From contig CAKKTE020000052.1 of the NCBI GenBank assembly GCA_920105625.2, forward strand, positions 1 through 64,000: 64,000 nucleotides of DNA, read 5' to 3'. Positions 46,667-60,456 of the stretch are shown here, piece by piece; within the stretch, counting starts at the first letter, position 1, and each line of letters starts with the position of its first letter. Both the position numbers and the translations under genes were made by a program. Under the pieces are notes generated by a model that was not told the origin of the DNA, did not search any database, and saw nothing but the letters and a program-made list of their open reading frames with translations. The DNA is from Clusia tigrina. Lineage: Eukaryota > Arthropoda > Insecta > Diptera > Clusiidae.

Positions 46667-49587
46667 ATCTAAGCTATCGCTCAAAGCTATGCTACCCTTG
46701 AGTCCCAAATCAAACACTGATAAAACTTCAAATGGCCCTAACTTCTATATGGTACGTCCTACACCTATCAAAGTTTGCAACATACAAATGCTTGTAACTT
46801 TTTACTGCAGCGTCATAAGACCTTGAAATTTTGTAACAATAAAGTACTCGAGCCTCTTGTCAATTTAAGCTATCGCTCAAAGGTATGCTACCCTTGAGTC
46901 CCAAATCAAACACTGATAAAACTTCAAATGGCCCTAACTTCTATACGGTACGTCCTACAGCTATCAAAGTTTGCAACATAAAAATTCTTGTAACTTTTTA
47001 CTGGAGCGTCATAAAATATTGAAATTTTGTAACAATAAAGTACTCGAGCCTCTTGTTAATTTAAGCTATCGCTCAAAGCTATGCTACCCTTGAGTCCCAA
47101 ATCAAACACTGATAAAACTTCAAATGGCCCTAACTTTTGTACAGTATGTCCTACACCTATCAAAGTTTGCAACATACAAATGTTTGTAACTTTTTACTGG
47201 AGCGTCATAAAACCTTGAAATTTTGTAACAATAAAGTACTCGAGCCTCTTCTCAATCTAAGCTATCGCTCAAAGCTATGCTGCCCTTGAGTCCCAAATCA
47301 ATCACTGATAAAACTTCAAATGGCCCTAACTTCTATACGGCACGTCCTACACCTATCAAAGTTTGCAACATACAAATGCTTGTAACTTTTTACTGCAGCG
47401 TCATAAGACCTTGAAATTTTGTAACAATAAAGTACTCGAGCCTCTTGTCAATTTAAGCTATCGCTCAAAGCTATGCTACCCTTGAGTTCCAAATCAAACA
47501 CTGATAAAACTTCAAATGGCCCTAACTTCTATACGGTACGTCCTACAGCTATCAAAGTTTGCAACATAAAAATTCTTGTAACTTTTTACTGGAGCGTCAT
47601 AAAATATTGAAATTTTGTAACAATAAAGTACTCGAGCCTCTTGTCAATTTAAGCTATCGCTCAAAGCTATGCTACCCTTGAGTCCCAAATCAAACACTGA
47701 TAAAACTTCAAATGGCCCTAACTTTTGTACAGTATGTCCTACACCTATCAAAGTTTGCAACATACAAATGTTTGTAACTTTTTACTGGAGCTTCATAAAA
47801 CCTTGAAATTTTGTAACAATAAAGTAATCGAGCCTCTTCTCAATCTAAGCTATAGCTCAAAGCTATGCTACACTTGATTCCGAAATCAAACACTGCTAAT
47901 ACTTTTAAATGGCCCTAACTTCTATACGGTACGTCCTACACCTATCAAAGTTTGCAACATACAAATGCTTGTAAATTTTTACTGGAGCGTCATAAAACCT
48001 TGAAATTTTGTAACAATAAAGTACTCGAACCTCTTGTCAATTTAAGCTATCGCTCAAAGCTATGCTACCCTTTAGTCCCAAATCAAACACTGATAAAACT
48101 TCAAATGGCCCTAACTTCTATACGGTACGTCCTACACCTATCAAAGTTTGCAACATACAAATGCTTGTAACTTTTTACTGGAGCGTCATAAAACCTTGAA
48201 ATTGTGTAACAATAAAGTACACGAGCCTCTTGTCAATTTAAGCTATCGCTCAAAGCTATGCTACCCTTGAGTCCCAAATCAAACACTGATAAAACTTCAA
48301 ATGGCCCTAACTTCTATACGGCACGTCCTACACCTATCAAAGTTTGCAACATACAAATGCTTGTAACCTTTTACTGGAGCATCATAAAACCTTGAAATAT
48401 TGTAACAATAAAGTACTCGAGCCTCTTCTCAATCTAAGCTATCGCTCAAAGCTATGCTGCCCTTGAGTCCCAAATCAAACACTGATAAAACTTCAAATGG
48501 CCCTAACTTCTATATGGTACGTGCTACACCTATCAAAGTTTGCAACATACAAATGCTTGTAACTTTTTACTGGAGCGTCATAAAACCTTGAAATTTTGTA
48601 ACAGTAAAGTACTCGAGCCACTTGTCAATTTAAGCTATTGCTCAAAGCTATGCTACCCTTGATTCCGAAATCAAACACTGATAATACTTTTAAATGGCCC
48701 TAACTTCTATACGGTACGTCCTACACCTATCAAAGTTTGCAACATACAAATGCTTGTAACTTTTTACTGGAGCGTCATAAAACCTTGAAATTTTGTAACA
48801 ATAAAGTACTCGACCCTCTTGTCAATTTAAGCTATCGCTCAAAGCTATGCTACCCTTTAGTCCCAAATCAAACAGTGATAAAACTTCAAATGGCCCTAAC
48901 TTCTATACGGTACGTCCTACACCTATCAAAGTTTGCAACATACAAATGCTTGTAACTTTTTACTGCAGCGTCATAAGACCTTGAAATTTTGTAACAATAA
49001 AGTACTCGAGCCTCTTGTCAATTTAAGCTATCGCTCAAAGCTATGCTACCCTTTAGTCCCAAATCAAACACTGATAAAACTTCAAATGGCCCTAACTTCT
49101 ATACGGCACGTCCTACACATATCAAAGTTTGCAACATACAAATGCTTGTAACTTTTTACTGCAGCGTCATAAGACCTTGAAATTTTGTAACAATAAAGTA
49201 CTCGAGCCTCTTGTCAATTTAAGCTATCGCTCAAAGCTATGCTACCCTTGAGTCCCAAATCAAACACTGATAAAACTTCAAATGGCCCTAACTTTTGTAC
49301 AGTATGTCCTAGACCTATCAAAGTTTGCAACGTACAAATGCTTGTAACTTTTTACTGGAGCGTCATAAAACCTTGAAATTTTGTAACAATAAAGTTCTCG
49401 AGCCTCTTGTCAATCTAAGCTATCGCTCAAAGCTATGCTACCCTTGAGTCCCAAATCAAACACTGATAAAACTTCAAATGGCCCTAACTTCTATATGGTA
49501 CGTCCTACACCTATCAAAGTTTGCAACATACAAATGCTTGTAACTTTTACTGGAGCGTCATAAAACCTTGAAATTTTGTAACAATAA
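46667..49587 (+). repeat. 16-monomer higher-order unit, copy 2
   Basis: Tandem copy of 43530-46450. Private changes are few: TTGTTAATTTAAG at about 47053, CAATCACTG at about 47298, CACTGCTAATAC at about 47890 and CGGCACGTCC at about 49108. The copies diverge at about 49590, where copy 1 has AAAGTACTCGAG and this one AAAGTTCTCGAG. Confidence 0.87.
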
Positions 49588-49824
49588 AGTTCTCGAGCCT
49601 CTTGTCAATCTAAGCTATCGCTCAAAGGTATGCTACCCTTGAGTCCCAAATCAAACACTGATAAAACTTCAAATGGCCCTAACTTCTATACGGTACGTCC
49701 TACACCTATCAAAGTTTGCAACATACAAATGCTTGTAACTTTTACTGGAGCGTCATAAAACCTTGAAATTTTGTAACAATAAAGACCTCGAGCCTCTTGT
49801 CAATTTAAGCTATCGCTCAAAACT
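48650..49824 (+). repeat. 6-monomer higher-order unit, copy 1 (1175 bp)
   Basis: Six monomers (6 x 196 minus 1) repeated at 49825-50990. Matching monomer starts are 48737 and 49912, and the CTCAAAGGTATG variant lies at 49621 and 50796. The same block, with the rare ACGTCGTACACC site, also lies at about 42.2-42.9 kb (offset 7381 from 42531 to 49912). Confidence 0.82.
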
Positions 49825-50990
49825 ATGCTACCCTTGATTCCGAAATTAAACACTGATAATACTTTTAAATGGCCCTAACTTCTATACGGTACGTCGTACA
49901 CCTATCAAAGTTTGCAACATACAAATGCTTGTAACTTTTTACTGGAGCGTCATAAAACCTTGAAATTTTGTAACAATAAAGTACTCGACCCTCTTGTCAA
50001 TTTAAGCTATCGCTCAAAGCTATGCTACCCTTTAGTCTCAAATCAAACAGTGATAAAACTTCAAATGGCCCTAACTTCTATACGGTACGTCCTACACCTA
50101 TCAAAGTTTGCAACATACAAATGCTTGTAACTTTTTACTGCAGCGTCATAAGACCTTGAAATTTTGTAACAATAAAGTACTCGAGCCTCTTGTCAATTTA
50201 AGCTATCGCTCAAAGCTATGCTACCCTTTAGTCCCAAATCAAACAGTGATAAAACTTCAAATGGCCCTAACTTCTATACGGTACGTCCTACACATATCAA
50301 AGTTTGCAACATACAAATGCTTGTAACTTTTTACTGCAGCGTCATAAGACCTTGAAATTTTGTAACAATAAAGTACTCGAGCCTCTTGTCAATTTAAGCT
50401 ATCGCTCAAAGCTATGCTACCCTTGAGTCCCAAATCAAACACTGATAAAACTTCAAATGGCCCTAACTTTTGTACAGTATGTCCTAGACCTATCAAAGTT
50501 TGCAACGTACAAATGTTTGTAACTTTTTACTGGAGCGTCATAAAACCTTGAAATTTTGTAACAATAAAGTTCTCGAGCCTCTTGTCAATCTAAGCTATCG
50601 CTCAAAGCTATGCTACCCTTGAGTCCCAAATCAAACACTGATAAAACTTCAAATGGCCCTAACTTCTATATGGTACGTCCTACACCTATCAAAGTTTGCA
50701 ACATACAAATGCTTGTAACTTTTACTGGAGCGTCATAAAACCTTGAAATTTTGTAACAATAAAGTTCTCGAGCCTCTTGTCAATCTAAGCTATCGCTCAA
50801 AGGTATGCTACCCTTGAGTCCCAAATCAAACACTGATAAAACTTCAAATGGCCCTAACTTATATACGGTACGTCCTACACCTATCAAAGTTTGCAACATA
50901 CAAATGCTTGTAACTTTTACTGGAGCGTCATAAAACCTTGAAATTTTGTAACAATAAAGACCTCGAGCCTCTTGTCAATTTAACCTGTCG
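49825..50990 (+). repeat. 6-monomer higher-order unit, copy 2
   Basis: Second copy of the 1175-bp unit. The monomers at 49912-50635 recur again at 53637-54360 (offset 3725, 19 monomers plus 1 bp). The copy ends near 50990, where GATTCCGAAATTAAAC of copy 1 is replaced by GAGTCCCAAATCAAAC with the CAATTATAAAAC variant. Confidence 0.8.
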
Positions 50991-51419
50991 CTCAAAACTA
51001 TGCTACCCTTGAGTCCCAAATCAAACAATTATAAAACTTCAAATGACCCTAACTTCTAAACGGTACGCCCTATACCTATCAAAGTTTGCAACATACAAAT
51101 GCTTGTAACTTTTTACTGGAGCTTCATAAAACCTTGAAATTTTGTAACAATAAAGTACTGGAGCCTCTTCTCAATCTAAGCTATCGCTCAAAGGTATGCT
51201 GCCCTTGAGTCCCAAATCAAACACTGATAAAACTTCAAATGGCCCTAACTTCTATACAGCACATCCTACACCTATCAAAGTTTGCAACATACAAATGCTT
51301 GTAACTTTTTACTGCAGCGTCATAAGACCTTGAAATTTTGTAACAATAAAGTACTCGAGCCTCTTGTCAATTTAAGCTATCGCTCAAAGCTATGCTACCC
51401 TTGAGTCCCAAATCAAACA
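50991..51419 (+). repeat. Two linking monomers with left-type variants
   Basis: Monomers with CAATTATAAAACTTCAAATGACC, GGAGCTTC and CTTCTCAATCTAAG, types otherwise most common in the left half of the window. Private changes are TAACCTGTCGC (about 50983), CTAAACGG (about 51057) and GTACTGGAGCC (51156). GTACTGGAGCC recurs at about 54491. Confidence 0.72.
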
Positions 51420-51829
51420 CTGATAAAACTTCAAATGGCCCTAACTTCTATACGGTACGTCCTACAGCTATCAAAGTTTGCAACATAAAAATTCTTGTAA
51501 CTTTTTACTGGAGCGTCATAAAATCTTGAAATTTTGTAACAATAAAGTACTCGAGCCTCTTGTCAATTTAAGCTATCGCTCAAAGCTATGCTACCCTTGA
51601 GTCCCAAATCAAACACTGATAAAACTTCAAATGGCCCTAACTTTTGTACAGTATGTCCTACACCTATCAAAGTTTGCAACATACAAATGCTTGTAACTTT
51701 TTACTGGAGCGTCATAAAACCTTGAAATTTTGTAACAGTAAAGTACTCGAGCCTCTTGTCAATTTAAGCTATAGCTCAAAGCTATGCTACCCTTGATTCC
51801 GAAATCAAACACTGATAATACTTTTAAAT

Positions 51830-52810
51830 GGCCCTAACTTCTATACGGTACGTCCTACACCTATCAAAGTTTGCAACATACAAATGCTTGTAACTTTTTA
51901 CTGGAGCGTCATAAAACCTTGAAATTTTGTAACAATAAAGTACTCGAACCTCTTGTCAATTTAAGCTATCGCTGAAAGCTATGCTACCCTTTAGTCCCAA
52001 ATCAAACACTGATAAAACTTCAAATGGCCCTAACTTCTATATGGTACGTCCTACACCTATCAAAGTTTGCAACATACAAATGCTTGTAACTTTTTACTGG
52101 AGCGTCATAAAACCTTGAAATTGTGTAACAATAAAGTACACGAGCCTCTTGTCAATTTAAGCTATCGCTCAAAGCTATGCTACCCTTGAGTCCCAAATCA
52201 AACACTGATAAAACTTCAAATGGCCCTAACTTCTATACGGCACGTCCTACACCTATCAAAGTTTGCAACATACAAATGCTTGTAACCTTTTACTGGAGCA
52301 TCATAAAAACTTGAAATTTTGTAACAATAAAGTACTCGAGCCTCTTCTCAATTTAAGCTATCGCTCAAAGCTATGCTACCCTTGAGTCCCAAATCAAACA
52401 CTGATAAAACTTCAAATGGCCCTAACTTCTATATGGTACGTGCTACACCTATCAAAGTTTGCAACATACAAATGCTTGTAACTTTTTACTGGAGCGTCAT
52501 AAAACCTTGAAATTTTGTAACAGTAAAGTACTCGAGCCACTTGTCAATTTAAGCTATAGCTCAAAGCTATGCTACCCTTGATTCCGAAATCAAACACTGA
52601 TAATATTTTTAAATGGCCCTAATTTTTATACGGTACGTCCTACACCTATCAAAGTTTGCAACATACAAATGCTTGTAACTTTTTACTGGAGCGTCATAAA
52701 ACCTTGAAATTTTGTAACAATAAAGTACTCGACCCTCTTGTCAATTTAAGCTATCGCTCAAAGCTATGCTACCCTTTAGTCCCAAATCAAACAGTGATAA
52801 AACTTCAAAT
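51830..52810 (+). repeat. 5-monomer higher-order unit, copy 1 (981 bp)
   Basis: Five monomers (5 x 196 plus 1) repeated at 52811-53867. ATTGTGTAAC lies at 52120 and 53101, and monomer starts at 52656 and 53637. Private features of copy 1 are CGCTGAAAGC and AATATTTTTAAATGG with AATTTTTATACGG (about 52606-52630). Confidence 0.8.
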
Positions 52811-53867
52811 GGCCCTAACTTCTATACGGTACGTCCTACACCTATCAAAGTTTGCAACATACAAATGCTTGTAACTTTTTACTGGAGCGTCATAAAACCT
52901 TGAAATTTTGTAACAATAAAGTACTCGAACCTCTTGTCAATTTAAGCTATCGCTCAAAGCTATGCTACCCTTTAGTCCCAAATCAAACACTGATAAAACT
53001 TCAAATGGCCCTAACTTCTATACGGTACGACCTACACCTATCAAAGTTTGCAACGTACAAATGCTTGTAACTTTTTACTGGAGCGTCATAAAACCTTGAA
53101 ATTGTGTAACAATAAAGTACACGAGCCTCTTGTCAATTTAAGTTATCGCTCAAAGCTATGCTACCCTTGAGTCCCAAATCAAACACTGATAAAACTTCAA
53201 ATGGCCCTAACTTCTATACGGCACGTCCTACACCTATCAAAGTTTGCAACATACAAATGCTTGTAACCTTTTACTGGAGCATCATAAAACCTTGAAATAT
53301 TGTAACAATAAAGTACTCGAGCCTCTTCTCAATTTAAGCTATCGCTCAAAGCTATGCTACCCTTGAGTCCCAAATCAAACACTGATAAAACTTCAAATGG
53401 CCCTAACTTCTATATGATACGTGCTACACCTATCAAAGTTTGCAACATACAAATGCTTGTAACTTTTTACTGGAGCGTCATAAAACCTTGAAATTTTGTA
53501 ACAGTAAAGTACTCGAGCCACTTGTCAATTTAAACTATAGCTCAAAGCTATGCTACCCTTGATTCCGAAATCAAACAATGATAATACTTTTAAATGGCCC
53601 TAACTTCTATACGGTACGTCCTACACCTATCAAAGTTTGCAAAATACAAATGCTTGTAACTTTTTACTGGAGCGTCATAAAACCTTGAAATTTTGTAACA
53701 ATAAAGTACTCGACCCTCTTGTCAATTTAAGCTATCGCTCAAAGCTATGCTACCCTTCAGTCCCAAATCAAACAGTGATAAAACTTCAAATGGCCCTAAC
53801 TTCTATACGGTACGTCCTACACCTATCAAAGTTTGCAACATACAAATGCTTGTAACTTTTTACTGCA
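52811..53867 (+). repeat. 5-monomer higher-order unit, copy 2
   Basis: Second copy of the 981-bp unit, with private ATATGATACGTGC (about 53413), GGTACGACCTACAC (about 53024) and GCAAAATACAAATG (about 53639). The match ends near 53867, where the GGAGCGTC monomer is followed by GCAGCGTC instead. Confidence 0.8.
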
Positions 53868-54558
53868 GCGTCATAAGACCTTGAAATTTTGTAACAATAA
53901 AGTACTCGAGCCTCTTGTCAATTTAAGCTATCGCTCAAAGCTATGCTACCCTTTAGTCCCAAATCAAACAGTGATAAAACTTCAAATGGCCCTAACTTCT
54001 ATACGGTACGTCCTACACATATCAAAGTTTGCAACATACAAATGCTTGTAACTTTTTACTGCAGCGTCATAAGACCTTGAAATTTTGTAACAATAAAGTA
54101 CTCGAGCCTCTTGTCAATTTAAGCTATCGCTCAAAGCTATGCTACCCTTGAGTCCCAAATCAAACACTGATAAAACTTCAAATGGCCCTAACTTTTGTAC
54201 AGTATGTCCTAGACCTATCAAAGTTTGCAACGTACAAATGTTTGTAACTTTTTACTGGAGCGTCATAAAACCTTGAAATTTTGTAACAATAAAGTTCTCG
54301 AGCCTCTTGTCAATCTAAGCTATCGCTCAAAGCTATGCTACCCTTGAGTCCCAAATCAAACAATTATAAAACTTCAAATGACCCTAACTTCTATACGGTA
54401 CGCCCTATACCTATCAAAGTTTGCAACATACAAATGCTTGTAACTTTTTACTGGAGCTTCATAAAACCTTGAAATTTTGTAACAATAAAGTACTGGAGCC
54501 TCTTCTCAATCTAAGCTATCGGTCAAAGGTATGCTGCCCTTGAGTCCCAAATCAAACA

Positions 54559-56330
54559 CTGATAAAACTTCAAATGGCCCTAACTTCTATACGGTACGTC
54601 CTACAGCTATCAAAGTTTGCAACATAAAAATTCTTGTAACTTTTTACTGGAGCGTCATAAAATATTGAAATTTTGTAACAATAAAGTACTCGAGCCTCTT
54701 GTCAATTTAAGCTATCGCACAAAGCTATGCTACCCTTGAGTCCCAAATCAAACACTGATAAAACTTCAAATGGCCCTAACTTTTGTACAGTATGTCCTAC
54801 ACCTATCAAAGTTTGCAACATACAAATGCTTGTAACTTTTTACTGGAGCGTCATAAAACCTTGAAATTTTGTAACAGTAAAGTACTCGAGCCTCTTCTCA
54901 ATTTAAGCTATAGCTCAAAGCTATGCTACCCTTGATTCCGAAATCAAACACTGATAATACTTTTAAATGGCCCTAACTTCTATACGGTACGTCCTACACC
55001 TATCAAAGTTTGCAACATACAAATGCTTGTAACTTTTTACTGGAGCGTCATAAAACCTTGAAATTTTGTAACAATAAAGTACTCGAACCTCTTGTCAATT
55101 TAAGCTATCGCTGAAAGCTATGCTACCCTTTAGTCCCAAATCAAACACTGATAAAACTTCAAATGGCCCTAACTTCTATATGGTACGTCCTACACCTATC
55201 AAAGTTTCCAACATACAAATGCTTGTAACTTTTTACTGGAGCGTCATAAAACCTTGAAATTGTGTAACAATAAAGTACACGAGCCTCTTGTCAATTTAAG
55301 CTATCGCTCAAAGCTATGCTACCCTTGAGTCCCAAATCAAACACTGATAAAACTTCAAATGGCCCTAACTTCTATACGGCACGTCCTACACCTATCAAAG
55401 TTTGCAACATACAAATGCTTGTAACCTTTTACTGGAGCATCATAAAAACTTGAAATTTTGTAACAATAAAGTACTCGAGCCTCTTCTCAATTTAAGCTAT
55501 CGCTCAAAGCTATGCTACCCTTGAGTCCCAAATCAAACACTGATAAAACTTCAAATGGCCCTAACTTCTATATGGTACGTGCTACACCTATCAAAGTTTG
55601 CAACATACAAATGCTTGTAACTTTTTACTGGAGCGTCATAAAACCTTGAAATTTTGTAACAGTAAAGTACTCGAGCCACTTGTCAATTTAAGCTATAGCT
55701 CAAAGCTATGCTACCCTTGATTCCGAAATCAAACAATGATAATATTTTTAAATGGCCCTAACTTCTATACGGTACGTCCTACACCTATCAAAGTTTGCAA
55801 CATACAAATGCTTGTAACTTTTTACTGGAGCGTCATAAAACCTTGAAATTTTGTAACAATAAAGTACTCGACCCTCTTGTCAATTTAAGCTATCGCTCAA
55901 AGCTATGCTACCCTTTAGTCCCAAATCAAACAGTGATAAAACTTCAAATGGCCCTAACTTCTATACGGTACGTCCTACACCTATCAAAGTTTGCAGCATA
56001 CAAATGCTTGTAACTTTTTACTGGAGCGTCATAAAACCTTGAAATTGTGTAACAATAAAGTACACGAGCCTCTTGTCAATTTAAGGTATCGCTCAAAGCT
56101 ATGCTACCCTTGAGTCCCAAATCAAACACTGATAAAACTTCAAATGGCCCTAACTTCTATACGGCACGTCCTACACCTATCAAAGTTTGCAACATACAAA
56201 TGCTTGTAACCTTTTACTGGAGCATCATAAAACCTTGAAATTTTGTAACAATAAAGTAGTCGAGCCTCTTCTCAATTTAAGCTATCGCTCAAAGCTATGC
56301 TACCCTTGAGTCCCAAATCAAACCCTGATA
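54559..56330 (+). repeat. 3139-bp unit, copy 2 (partial)
   Basis: Follows 51420-52905 at offset 3139, then 53100-53380 at offset 2943. The drop of 196 bp means that one monomer of copy 1 is missing here. Private variants are TTTCCAACATAC (about 55206), TTTGCAGCATAC (about 55990) and AAGGTATCGC (about 56084). Confidence 0.78.
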
Positions 56331-57427
56331 AAACTTCAAATGGCCCTAACTTCTATAAGGTACGCCCTATACCTATCAAAGTTTGCAACATACAAATGCT
56401 TGTAGCTTTTTACTGGAGCGTCATAAAACCTTGAAATTTTGTAACAATAAAGTTCTCGAGCCTCTTGTCAATCTAAGCGATCGCTCAAAGCTATGCTACC
56501 CTTGAGTCCCAAATCAAACACTGATAAAACTTCAAATGGCCCTAACTTCTATACGGTACGTCCTACACCTCTCAAAGTTTGCAACATACAAATGCTTGTA
56601 ACTTTTACTGGAGCGTCATAAAACCTTGAAATTTTGTAACAATAAAGACCTCGAGCCTCTTGTCAATTTAACCTATCGCTCAAAGCTATGCTACCCTTGA
56701 GTCCCAAATCAAACAATTATAAAACTTTAAATGACCCTAACTTCTATACGGTACGCCCTATACCTATCAAAGTTTGCAACATACAAATGCTTGTAACTTT
56801 TTACTGGAGCTTCATAAAACCTTGAAATTTTGTAACAATAAAGTACTCGAGCCTCTTCTCAATCTAAGCTATCGCTCAAAGCTATGCTGCCGTTGAGTCC
56901 CAAATCAAACACTGATAAAACTTCAAATGGCCCTAACTTCTATACGGCACGTCCTACACTTATCAAAGTTTGCAACATACAAATGCTTGTAACCTTTTAC
57001 TGGAGCATCATAAAACCTTGAAATTTTGTAACAATAAAGTACTCGAGCCTCTTCTCAATTTAAGCTATCGCTCAAAGCTATGCTACCCTTGAGTACCAAA
57101 TCAAACAATTATAAAACTTCAAATGACCCTAACTTCTATACGGTACGCCCTATACCTATCAAAGTTTGCAACATACAAATGCTTGTAACTTTTTACTGGA
57201 GCTTCATAAAACCTTGAAATTGTGTAACAATAAAGTACACGAGACTCTTGTCAATTTAAGCTATCGCTCAAAGCTATGCTACCCTTGAGTCCCAAATCAA
57301 ACACTGATAAAACTTCAAATGGCCCTAACTTCTATACGGCACGTCCTACATCTATCAAAGTTTGCAACATAAAAATTCTTGTAACTTTTTACTGGAGCGT
57401 CATAAAACCTTGAAATTTTGTAACAAT

Positions 57428-58800
57428 AAAGTACTCGAGCCTCTTGTCAATTTAAGCTATCGCTCAAAGCTATGCTACCCTTGAGTCCCAAATCAAACAC
57501 TGATAAAACTTCAAATGGCCCTAACTTTTGTACAGTATGTCCTACACCTATCAAAGTTTGCAACATACAAATGCTTGTAACTTTTTACTGGAGCGTCATA
57601 ACACCTTGAAATTTTGTAACAGTGAAGTACTCGAGCCACTTGTCAATTTAAGCTATAGCTCAAAGCTATGCTACCCTTGATTCCGAAATCAAACACTGAT
57701 AATACTTTTAAATGGCCCTAACTTCTATACGGTACGTCCTACACCTATCAAAGTTTGCAACATACAAATGCTTGTAACTTTTTACTGGAGCGTCATAAAA
57801 CCTTGAAATTTTGTAACAATAAAGTACTCGAGCCTCTTGTCAATTTAAGCTATCGCTCAAAGCTATGCTACCCTTGAGTCCCAAATCAAACACTGATAAA
57901 ACTTTAAATGGCCCTAACTTCTATACGGCACATCCTACACCTATCAAAGTTTGCAACATACAAATGCTTGTAACTTTTTACTGCAGCGTCATAAGACCTT
58001 GAAATTTTGTAACAATAAAGTACTCGAGCCTCTTGTCAATTTAAGCTATCGCTCAAAGCTATGCTACCCTTGAGTTCCAAATCAAACACTGATAAAACTT
58101 CAAATGGCCCTAACTTCTATACGGTACGTCCTACAGCTATCAAAGTTTGCAACATAAAAATTCTTGTAACTTTTTACTGGAGCGTCATAAAATCTTGAAA
58201 TTTTGTAACAATAAAGTACTCGAGCCTCTTGTCAATTTAAGCTATCGCTCAAAGCTATGCTACCCTTGAGTCCCAAATCAAACACTGATAAAACTTCAAA
58301 TGGCCCTAACTTTTGTACAGTATGTCCTACACCTATCAAAGTTTGCAACATACAAATGCTTGTAACTTTTTACTGGAGCGTCATAAAACCTTGAAATTTT
58401 GTAACAGTAAAGTACTCGAGCCACTTGTCAATTTAAGCTATAGCTCAAAGCTATGCTACCCTTGATTCCGAAATCAAACACTGATAATACTTTTAAATGG
58501 CCCTAACTTCTATACGGTACGTCCTACACCTATCAAAGTTTGCAACATACAAATGCTTGTAACTTTTTACTGGAGCGTCATAAAACCTTGAAATTTTGTA
58601 ACAATAAAGTACTCGAACCTCTTGTCAATTTAAGCTATCGCTCAAAGCTATGCTACCCTTTAGTCCCAAATCAAACACTGATAAAACTTCAAATGGCCCT
58701 AACTTCTATACGGTACGTCCTACACCTATCAAAGTTTGCAACATACAAATGCTTGTAACTTTTTACTGGAGCGTCATAAAACCTTGAAATTGTGAAATTG
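57428..58800 (+). repeat. 7-monomer higher-order unit, copy 1 (1373 bp)
   Basis: Seven monomers (7 x 196 plus 1), repeated directly at 58801-60173 and again at about 61546-62918. The rearranged motif TTGTGAAATTGTAAG ends each unit (58790, 60163, 62908), and AGTGAAGTAC with CTCGAGCCACTTG lies at 57621, 58994 and 61738. Monomer order: TGTACAGTATG, ATAGCT palindrome type, AATACTTTTAAATGG type and so on to the GAAATTGTG monomer. Confidence 0.85.
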
Positions 58801-58804
58801 TAAG
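58786..58804 (+). other. Local slippage motif marking the 7-monomer unit
   Basis: GAAATTGTGAAATTGTAAG replaces GAAATTGTGTAACAATAAAG. The short block GAAATTGT is present twice and the AACAATAA part, with its AATAAA, is lost. Identical copies lie at 60159-60177 and 62904-62922 and nowhere else that I saw, so one event was amplified with the unit. Confidence 0.85.
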
Positions 58805-60173
58805 TACACGAGCCTCTTGTCAATTTAAGCTATCGCTCAAAGCTATGCTACCCTTGAGTCCCAAATCAAACACTGATAAAACTTCAAATGGCCCTAACTT
58901 TTGTACAGTATGTCCTACACCTATCAAAGTTTGCAACATACAAATGCTTGTAACTTTTTACTGGAGCGTCATAACACCTTGAAATTTTGTAACAGTGAAG
59001 TACTCGAGCCACTTGTCAATTTAAGCTATAGCTCAAAGCTATGCTACCCTTGATTCCGAAATCAAACACTGATAATACTTTTAAATGGCCCTAACTTCTA
59101 TACGGTACGTCCTACACCTATCAAAGTTTGCAACATACAAATGCTTGTAACTTTTTACTGGAGCGTCATAAAACCTTGAAATTTTGTAACAATAAAGTAC
59201 TCGAACCTCTTGTCAATTTAAGCTATCGCTCAAAGCTATGCTACCCTTGAGTCCCAAATCAAACACTGATAAAACTTTAAATGGCCCTAACTTCTATACG
59301 GCACATCCTACACCTATCAAAGTTTGCAACATACAAATGCTTGTAACTTTTTACTGCAGCGTCATAAGACCTTGAAATTTTGTAACAATAAAGTACTCGA
59401 GCCTCTTGTCAATTTAAACTATCGCTCAAAGCTATGCTACCCTTGAGTCCCAAATCAAACACTGATAAAACTTCAAATGGCCCTAACTTCTATACGGTAC
59501 GTCCTACAGCTATCAAAGTTTGCAACATAAAAATTCTTGTAACTTTTTACTGGAGCGTCATAAAATCTTGAAATTTTGTAACAATAAAGTACTCGAGCCT
59601 CTTGTCAATTTAAGCTATCGCTCAAAGCTATGCTACCCTTGAGTCCCAAATCAAACACTGATAAAACTTCAAATGGCCCTAACTTTTGTACAGTATGTCC
59701 TACACCTATCAAAGTTTGCAACATACAAATGCTTGTAACTTTTTACTGGAGCGTCATAAAACCTTGAAATTTTGTAACAATGAAGTACTCGAGCCTCTTC
59801 TCAATCTAAGCTATAGCTCAAAGCTATGCTACCCTTGATTCCGAAATCAAACACTGATAATACTTTTAAATGGCCCTAACTTCTATACGGTACGTCCTAC
59901 ACCTATCAAAGTTTGCAACATACAAATGCTTGTAACTTTTTACTGGAGCGTCATAAAACCTTGAAATTTTGTAACAATAAAGTACTCGAACCTCTTGTCA
60001 ATTTAAGCTATCGCTCAAAGCTATGCTACCCTTTAGTCCCAAATCAAACACTGATAAAACTTCAAATGGCCCTAACTTCTATACGGTACGTCCTACACCT
60101 ATCAAAGTTTGCAACATACAAATGCTTGTAACTTTTTACTGGAGCGTCATAAAACCTTGAAATTGTGAAATTG
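58801..60173 (+). repeat. 7-monomer higher-order unit, copy 2
   Basis: Tandem copy of 57428-58800; the match runs on to about 60215. AATTTAAACTATCGC (about 59411) is a private change shared with about 62155 in the third copy but not with copy 1. This suggests that the third copy derives from copy 2 or from a common source in this part. Confidence 0.84.
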
Positions 60174-60456
60174 TAAGTACACGAGCCTCTTGTCAATTTA
60201 AGCTATCGCTCAAAGGTATGCTACCCTTGAGTCCCAAATCAAACACTGATAAAACTTCAAATGGCCCTAACTTATATACGGCACATCCTACACCTATCAA
60301 AGTTTGCAACATACAAATGCTTGTAACTTTTTACTGCAGCGTCATAAGACCTTGAAATTTTGTAACAATAAAGTACTCGAGCCTCTCGTCAATTTAAGCT
60401 ATCGCTCAAAGCTATGCTACCCTTGAGTCCCAAATCAAACACTGATAAAACTTTAA

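Larger units (their letters stand above)
51420..54558 (+). repeat. 16-monomer higher-order unit, copy 1 (3139 bp)
   Basis: Repeats from 54559. TGATAAAACT before the ACAGCTATC monomer lies at 51421 and 54560, the CGCTGAAAGCTATG variant at about 51970 and 55109, and monomer starts at 52656 and 55795, all 3139 bp apart (16 x 196 plus 3). Contains the 981-bp tandem below. Confidence 0.82.
56340..60456 (+). repeat. 21-monomer higher-order unit, copy 1 (4117 bp)
   Basis: Repeats from 60457. TATAAGGTACGCCC lies at 56354 and 60471, GCCGTTGAGTCC at 56889 and 61006, CACGAGACTCTTG at 57239 and 61356, and AGTGAAGTAC at 57621 and 61738, all 4117 bp apart (21 x 196 plus 1). GCGATCGCTC near 56478 and 60596 is another shared marker. 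It contains two copies of the 1373-bp unit. Confidence 0.85.
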
